Below, piece by piece: positions 57,192-64,000 of a stretch of 64,000 nt of DNA (position 1 is the first letter of the stretch; every line of letters starts with the position of its first letter). The position numbers and the translations under genes are program-made. Below the pieces are notes generated by a model. That model was not told the origin of the DNA. It worked only from the letters and a program-made list of their open reading frames with translations, and did not search any database. The DNA comes from Aralia elata. Taxonomy: Eukaryota; Streptophyta; Magnoliopsida; Apiales; Araliaceae. The stretch lies in contig CM068385.1 in NCBI GenBank assembly GCA_034770075.1, positions 45,778,721-45,842,720 on the forward strand. The letters are read 5' to 3'.

Positions 57192-59258
57192 ATGGCACAA
57201 ACCAGAAATGGATCTGAGCAAGGCGGAGGAAACAAACTGCCCATGTGCAACAAGGACAAATTTGCCAACTGGAAAGTTTGCATACAGGCTTACATGGATG
57301 CCATTGACGAGGATCTATTTGATACTGTCATCAATGGGCCTTATGTACCAACCAAGCTGACGCCAACTGCTGAAGATCCAAAGAAAGTCTCAATCAAACT
57401 AAAGAAAGATTGGACTGATGCAGAGAAGAAAATAGTTCAGTTAGACAAAAGAGCCAAAAACATTTTGTTCATGGCTCTAGAAGATGAATTATTTGAAAAC
57501 GTAGTCAACTGTACAACAGCTAAGGAAGTATGGGATGCACTGCTGATCATGAATGAAGGGACGGAAGAAGTCATAGAAAACAAGCAGTCCCTGCTCACTT
57601 AACAGTATGAAATGTTCACTCACATCTCAGGGGAAAACATTACTTCCACATATGAAAGATTCAATGTACTACTCAACTCCCTTCGAGCATATGGTAAGAC
57701 CTACCCAAATAAAGATCTCATCATCAAGTTCATGAGAGCACTCCCAAGCAAATGGGATGCCAAAACCACTGCTATCAGAGAGTCAAAGAATCTTCATGAG
57801 ATGACTGTTCAAATGTTATATGGCAATCTTCTTACCTATGAGCTGGAGCTGACTCAACGAGCAGAAACACTATTAGAAGGAAAGAAGAAAGAAAGGGGAA
57901 TTGCTCTAAAGGCATCTACTTCAAAAACAGCTGATTCAGATGATGATGAAGATGATGAACTGAATGATGGAGTTGCCATGCTAGTCAGACACTTCAAAAG
58001 GTTTATAAGCAGAAACAATAGACAAAGGAAGCTCAGCAGCAACTCTAAAGAATAAGTTAATGACTTGTGCTACAACTGTAAGCAACCAGGTCATTTCATT
58101 GCAAACTGTCCCAAGCCCCCAAGAAATGATCCAAAGAAGGACAAGAAAAGGTCAGAATTCAAAGGCAACTTCAAGATCAAGAAAAAGGAAAGACGCTTCA
58201 TCGCTGAAAGTTCATGGAGTAATTCAGACAACGACTCAAGTCCTGAATCAGGTGAAGATGAAGAACCACACAAAGCCAACCTATGCTTAATGGCCAAAGA
58301 AAGCAAGAAAAAGTTCAACGTGGATGAGGTATTTGACTTTTACTCTCCTGATTGAACTATTGATGATCTTAGAGAAGGAATGCATGACTCTATGATAGAA
58401 TTGCATAAATATATGAAATTGTTCAGAATTCTATCAAAGGATCATTCTCTCTTTCAAGAGGAAAAAGAGAAAGCAGTCGTAGAGTTGGAAACTACTCTAC
58501 GGACGACTAACTCTTGTACCAATCTTAAGGCTGAGAATGCTAACCTAAGACTGATAAATGAGCTTAGCACTCAGAAAGAGTTAATTCTAATCTCCACAAT
58601 TCAGGAACTTGAAAAGATAATTTCCTCATGGAATAAGTCTTCTCTAACTATGGATACCTTGATCTCTAGCCAAAGATCAGTGGCTAACAGATCAGGATTA
58701 GGATTCTGCAATTCTTCTTCAAAAACATCCATGGTTAAACCTATGGAAACAAATGATAGCAGTTCTCCTAAATTCAATAAGGGAATTGTATTTGTTAAAT
58801 CCTTACAGACTGTTAATGCATTCCATTCAAATCCAGCAAACCAAGGTACTATTTCCCACAGAACTCTAGGATTCAAGAAATCAAAGAGTAAGTCAAACTC
58901 TGTACTCAGGCCACGAAGGATCACAGAGTATGTCAAAACTCTCTCTACGAACCAACCTAGGAAGAATCGTAGAGATAACTTCCACTCTATGAAAACCTTG
59001 AATCATAGAAGTGAAAGAAAGCAGAAGGAATTTAAGCCAAAGAGGGTGAGTTACTACCACACACGTATGACTAAGATAAAAACGAATCCGTACTCACACA
59101 CAAGCATGCAATGTTACACCTGTCTTAAACATGGTCATAAAACTGCAGAATGTATTAACTATCTCTATCCTGTACTGCACAAACCCAAAATCAAACAGAT
59201 TTGGGTTCCCAAGGTTACTAATGAATATGGACCCAAGCAATATTGGGTACCAAAATGA
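57192..59258 (+). pseudogene. gag: E8 gag with three premature stops
   Basis: The first ATG is 57192 (MAQTRNGSEQGGGNKLPM). A single frame continues to a TGA at 59256, interrupted by TAA 57600, TAA 58053 and TGA 58353. It contains NWKVCIQAYMDAIDEDL, TAKEVWDALL, YERFNVLLNSLRAYGKTY, a first knuckle CYNCKQPGHFIANC (about 58068) and a Glu/Lys-rich coiled-coil-like segment (58380-58620). A second knuckle CYTCLKHGHKTAEC lies near 59112, and the end is YWVPK. The two-knuckle, extended gag is SIRE-like. Two of the stops fit C-to-T type changes (Gln or Trp codons). Confidence 0.88.
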
Positions 59259-59264
59259 AAGCTG

Positions 59265-59690
59265 ATCCTCTCTGCAGGTACAAAGCTCCACTGAATCAAC
59301 ATGGTACCTTGATAGTGCATGCTCAAGGCATATGACAGGCAACAAGGCTCTCCTATCAAACTTTGAAGAAAAAGATGGTCCTACAGTCATCTTTGGAGAT
59401 AGTAACTCTGGAAAGACAAGAGGATATGGTTCAGCTAGAAATGGTGCTGTGTCTTTCAACAAAGTATCATACGTTGATGGATTAAAACACAATCTCCTTA
59501 GCATCAGTCAATTGTGTGACAAAGGCCATCAAGTCACTTTCCTTAATAATCAGTGTCAAGTCAGGGACTTGAGAACCAACTCCTTGAAGCTGATAGGAAC
59601 CAGAGAAGGAAACGTTTATACCATCAACCTGGTTAAATTAAAATCTGATGAGGTAATATGCTTTCTTGCCAAAGTTTTGAGAATGAATGT
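59265..59690 (+). pseudogene. E8 protease, in shifted frame
   Basis: Reads in the +1 frame relative to gag and integrase: TWYLDSACSRHMTG (active-site Asp near 59311), then HNLLSISQLCDKGHQVTF and LIGTREGNVYTINL. Entry and exit of this frame (about 59260-59275 and 59660-59690) look like two compensating single-base lesions. Confidence 0.8.
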
Positions 59691-60766
59691 TGGCTATGGC
59701 ATAAGAGACTATATCATTTAAACTTCAAAAGCATGTCAAGACTAGTCTCCAAAGATCTTGTAGCAGGACTGCCAAAGCTCAACTTCATCAAAGAGAAACC
59801 TTGCAGGGCATGTCAGTTTGGAAAACAAATGAAAAACTCATTCAAGAGCAAAGAAACAAATTCGAATGATAAGCTTCTTATGTTACTCCATATGGATCTC
59901 TTTGGGCCAATCCTAATTGCAAGCCTTGGTGGAAAAAAGTACTCCCTGGTGGTAGTGGATGACTATACCAGATTCACATGGGTATTCTTTCTGAGCTCTA
60001 AAGATGAAACCAGCTCTCACCTTATCAAACTGTTCAAACTTGTCATGAATGAGAAAGAGGAGAAGATCAAGGCTATCAGGAGTGATCATGGAAGAAAATT
60101 TGACTTTACGGAGATAGAACTTTACTGTGAAGAAAATGGCATCAATCACAACTTCTCAACCCTAAGGACTCCACAACAAAATGGAGTAGCTGAAAGGAAG
60201 AATAGGACATTAATTGAAGCAGGGAGAACCTTACTTGCAGCTGCTCAACTCCCTAAGTATTTTTGGGCAGAAGCTGTCAGCACTGCATGCTACACTCAGA
60301 ACTGGTCTCTTATTCACTCCCTCCTCAAAAAGACTCCCTATGAATTATGGAAAGGAAGAAAGCCAAACATTAGTTACTTTCGTGTCTTTGGTTGTCTATG
60401 CTACATCTTCAACAACGGCAAGAAGTACCTAACCAAATTCCAACCCAAGTCAGATTAAGGAATCTTCCTCGGTTATGCTATGGATAGCAAGGCCTGCAGA
60501 GTATTCAAAAAGGAATCATTAAGTGTTGAAGTCTCTATTCATATCACATTTGATGAGTCAGAATTAAAGAAGAAAACTTCCTCACTCAATGATCCAGCAG
60601 AAGAGGACTCTATGATCACTGAGTCCAAAATCATAGAGTCACGCTCTACGATCGTCGAGCCAGAAGAAGAAAGCAAAGAGCAAGAAGAAGCGAACGTAGA
60701 GCTCACTATGCCTGACAATGAGTCTCTACGACCTGAACCAGAAATCAACCTGGAAGAACTCAAATA
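59691..60766 (+). pseudogene. E8 integrase
   Basis: Open in the gag frame from 59658. It contains the zinc region (HKRLYHLNFKSMSRL and CRACQFGKQ) and the core blocks HMDLFGPI, VVDDYTRFTWVFFLSSKDE and IRSDHGRKFDF, with the Glu in PQQNGVAERKNRTLIEAGRT. GCLCYIFNNGKKYL follows. There is a TAA at 60456 and another at 60765. The acidic linker (60590-60760) leads to RT. Confidence 0.87.
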
Positions 60767-60767
60767 A

Positions 60768-62443
60768 GAAGGCACTAGAACTGATGTTCCAAGAAGGAGA
60801 AAATGGGTAAAGGACCATACTGAAGATCTGATAATTGGAGATCCTAATGCAAAAGTCAGGACAAGATCAGCAACTCAAAATGAATGCATCTACCTAAGCT
60901 TTCTCTCTCAAATAGAGCCCAAAAAGGTAGAAGAAGACTTAGGAGATTCAAGCTGGATAGAAGCCATGCAAGAAGAGCTCAACCAGTTCGAAAGAAGCAA
61001 AGTCTGGAGACTAGTTAAAAGGCCAACACAACATCCAGTCATAGGCACCAAATGGGTTTTCAGAAACAAGATGGATGAAGATGGTGTTATCACAAGGAAC
61101 AAAGCAAGACTGGTAGCTAAAGGTTACTTACAAGAAGAAGGGATTGACTATGATGAAACCTTTGCTCCAGTTGCAAGATTAGAAGCAATCAGAATCTTTC
61201 TCGCCCATGCAGCCCACGTGAGATTTAAAGTGTTCCAAATGGACGTCAAGAGTGTTTTCCTCAATGGAGAACTTCAAGAAGAAGTCTATGTGGAACAACC
61301 TCCAGGTTTTGTCAATCCAACCCTTCCTGATTATGTCTTTAGATTAGATAAAACATTGTATGGATTAAAACAAGCATCTAGAGCATGGTACAAAACACTC
61401 ACTAATTTTCTCACTGAAAAGGGATTCACTAGAGGTAGAGTAGATACCACTTTATTTCTAAGGAAACACAAGGATAAATCACTTCTAGTACAAATCTATG
61501 TGGATGATATTATATTTGGCTCTACTAATGAAAAATTGTGTAAAAGGTTTGCCAAGCTAATGCAGAGCAAGTTCGAAATGAGCATGATGGGAGAACTGAA
61601 TTTCTTCCTTGGACTCAAAGTAAAGCAAACTGATGAAGGTATATTCATCAACCAAGCCAAGTACATTAAAGACTTATTAAAGAAGTATGGCATGGAGTTA
61701 GCATCCATCATGAAAACTCCCATAGCACCTGCAACCAAGCTTGACAAGGATGAGAAAGGTAAAAGTATTGATATTACTCAATACAGAGGTATGGTTGGAT
61801 CTCTCGTATACCTAACGGCTAGTAGGCCAGACATCATGTTTGCCACCTATATTTGTGTTAGATTTCAATCTAATCCTAAGGAATCTCATTTACTGGCTGT
61901 AAAAGGGATTTTCAGGTATCTTAAAGGCACTCCAAACTTGGGACTTTGGTATCCCAAGGAGTCACCCTTTGAGTTAACAGGATATTCAGATGCTGACTAT
62001 GCAAGTTGTAAGATAGACAGGAAAAGCACAAGTGGAACATGCCAATTTCTTGGAAATAGACTTGTCTCCTGGTTTAGCAAAAAGCAAAACTCAGTTTCAA
62101 CCTCTACTGTGGAAGCTGAATACATTGCTGCAGGCAGTTGCTGTGCACAAATCCTATGGATCAAAAATCAGTTAGCTAACTATGGTTTTGAGTTTAAATC
62201 CATTCCTGTTCATTGTGACAATACTAGTGCAATTGCTATAACTCATAATCCTGTCATGCATTCGAGAACTAAGCACATAGATATAAGATATCATTTCATT
62301 AGAGATCATGTGTAAAGTGGAAATATATCATCACTCTATATTCCTACTGAAAATCAGCTTGCCGATGTATTTACAAAACCTCTAGATGAATCTAGATTCA
62401 ACATGCTAATTAGTGAACTTGGAATGCTAAATTTACATCCATA
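60768..62443 (+). pseudogene. E8 reverse transcriptase and RNase H
   Basis: A 450-codon open frame (60966-62315) in the gag frame. It contains GTKWVFRNKMDEDGVITRNK, ARLVAKGYLQ, QMDVKSVFLNGELQEEVYVE, LYGLKQASRAWYK and the RT active site VQIYVDDIIFG. RNase H follows with YSDADYASCKIDRKSTSGT, VEAEYIAAG and HSRTKHIDIRYHFIRDHV. A TAA at 62313 precedes the conserved tail (LADVFTKPL) ending LGMLNLHP-stop at 62441-62443. Apart from that stop the domain is complete. Confidence 0.9.
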
Positions 62444-62808
62444 ATACTATGCTTTGAAATCTACTAACTCTGCAGAAAGAATGTTCGTAGAGTGACGTCA
62501 GAAATCATCAAGCGAAAATTGGAAGAACGTAGAGCTTAAAGAAAATCAAGCTGCCAAGACTTACTCTACGATCGTCGAGTAAGGTGGAAATCGTAGAATA
62601 GAAAAAGGCTTATAAATGAAACGTAGAGCTTAGAATGAGAAAAAGGGCAAAACAGTCTTTTCCGTTGGCTTAAAACGTGCACTCATCCAACACTTGACAC
62701 GTAGCCCACTCAACAGAAAAAGAGGGAAGTTTTCACTAATTCATTTCAAAAAATTTCATTTATTCTGAAAACTCTTCGCCTCCCTCTTCGCTGAAACCCT
62801 AGTTCACC
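62444..62808 (+). other. E8 3' untranslated sequence
   Basis: Rich in CGTAGAG/CTCTACG motifs (62485, 62527, 62565, 62622). It ends with a pyrimidine-rich leader-like stretch and aaaccctagttcacc, which looks like the 5' end of a plant transcript. No gene is seen. Confidence 0.5.
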
Positions 62809-64000
62809 TGTAACGAATGCAATTTTTGAGAATTAATAAAAATATTTATTGAGTTGTATAAATATTTTTGTTAATTTATTGAGTTAATAGATGATTTATT
62901 AAGCTATTGTGAAATAAGTTTACGTTGAGTTAATTGTGTTAATTGTTACTTGAATATGATTTGTGATGATTATTCTAATTTAATTTAATAATTAAATTAG
63001 ATGATGAAAAGAATTATTTGAATAAATGATTTATGTTAATAAATAATTTATTTGAATAATATAATTTATTTGGTATTTTTGTTAAATAAAATTATTATTT
63101 GAGTTAGTTATATTTAATTGAATTTATTTAATAATAATAAGTTCAATTAAATTAAATGTGTGACATTTTAAACTATATGTTATATTGGTTTATTAAAATA
63201 AATGAAAGGAGTTTTAATTTAGTTTTTCCAAACTAGGCCTTATGACCTTTGGTTGGAAAAATGAGTTATTTTATTTGTGTTTTACCAAACAAGACATAAG
63301 AATAATGGATTAATTTATTTAGTATTTGCCAAACAAGCCTTATGGCTTTTGAAAATCCTAACTGATGATTCAATTTAAGGATTATACGTTATTATTATTT
63401 AAATCATCAGTTTTTATTCTTTTTAAAATTATCAGTTTTTATTTTGTAAAAGTACGTCAGTTGAAAGAAAAGAAAAGAGAAGAACAGAGAGAAAAGAGAA
63501 AGAAGAGAGTTTTGAGAAAAAAGAGAGAGTTCTGTGAAATTTGAGAAAGAAGAGAGTTTGAGAATTTTGAAAAGAAGGTATTGAAGGTAGAAGTTCAAGC
63601 TAGGAGAGTGTTAATCAAGCTTCTCTTTTAATCAAATAGAAGGTATAATACTCTTCTCTGTATTTTAATATTTGGTTCTCTGTAAAAATATTCATTGGCT
63701 TAATATGTGATTTTTTTTATTATAATTGATAGCTATGTGAATTAGATGATTACGTGATGTTTATATGATGATTAAAACTCTATTTGAAGGTTTTAATCCA
63801 TGAAAACATGATTTAGAGTGAAGTCTTTGTTTTTACAGAGTTTTATTTCATGTATGGCATATATATATGTTAATTGATGCTCTAATTGATTATTAATCGG
63901 TAAATTGATAATTGTTTATGATTATTTGATGAAAAATATGAGCAATGCTAAAAGAATTGTTTAAATTGGTTGGAAAATGAATTTACAGAGTTTAATTTCA
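62809..64000 (+). repeat. E9: tentative start of another LTR
   Basis: Base composition and texture change at TGTAACGAATGCAATTTTTG (62809). The sequence is very AT-rich and has three diverged copies of a ttaccaaac..gcc/cataag block (63220-63350) and a purine-rich GA tract (63460-63600). No coding frame is present. The second end lies outside the window, so this is only a suspicion. Confidence 0.35.

Larger units (their letters stand above)
55408..62808 (+). mobile_element. E8: SIRE-like Ty1/copia retrotransposon, 3' end outside window
   Basis: Plus-strand element: LTR (55408-57137), primer site, gag with two zinc knuckles, protease, integrase, RT/RNase H ending at 62443, then untranslated sequence. 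The IWVPK/QYWVPK motif at the gag end and the long gag favour the SIRE/Maximus lineage. Its 3' LTR is not seen before 64000. The right boundary given here is where the tentative E9 starts. Seven stops interrupt one long frame. Confidence 0.88.

Overview
This is plant nuclear DNA, almost certainly a flowering plant and probably a eudicot, from heterochromatin-like repeat-rich sequence. I found no host gene. Essentially every base can be assigned to a stack of transposable elements inserted inside one another. The boundaries were set by reading matching LTR or TIR ends and matching target-site duplications (TSDs) directly. Labels E1-E9 are mine.

E1 is the oldest visible element: a Ty3/gypsy chromovirus (Tekay-like) on the minus strand. 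It is seen as 1-229 plus 19107-22060 plus 51680-53189. E2 is a Tat/Ogre-lineage Ty3/gypsy element on the plus strand (230-19106, TSD ctata) that sits in E1's 3' LTR. E2 has 2.1-2.3 kb LTRs, a frameshifted gag-pol, two antisense reading frames between pol and the 3' LTR, and a 140-bp tandem array in its 3' untranslated region. E3 is a SIRE-like Ty1/copia element on the minus strand (22061-51679, TSD actcc) that splits E1's RNase H. E3 carries two insertions. One is E4, a second copia element (25435-39340, TSD aaaac), which lies in E3's extra third ORF. The other is E6, a CACTA DNA transposon (42047-47824, TSD ata), which lies between E3's integrase and reverse transcriptase. E4 is itself split by E5 (29460-33468, TSD ttcac), a 4-kb element with TG...CA ends and no coding capacity that looks like a solo LTR.

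To the right, E7 is an Athila-type Ty3/gypsy element on the plus strand. It starts at 53190 inside E1's protease region and is cut in its gag by E8, a SIRE-like copia element on the plus strand that starts at 55408. E8 carries gag to RNase H before leaving recognisable coding sequence at 62443. A possible further LTR-like sequence (E9) begins at 62809. The downstream ends of E7, E8 and E9 lie outside the window.

Four things deserve a second look. The leader of E4 contains four hairpins that share a GTGTGACACA loop but have unrelated stems. Intron 5 of the apparently intact six-exon E6 gene holds an array of a 167-bp repeat. E2 has antisense genes and a 4 x 35 bp higher-order repeat. E8 shows recurrence of a CGTAGAG motif in LTR, coding and 3' regions. 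Parts of the sequence (about 15.5-19.1 kb and 28.3-29.0 kb) carry so many single-base insertions or poly-C runs that consensus quality should be doubted there.
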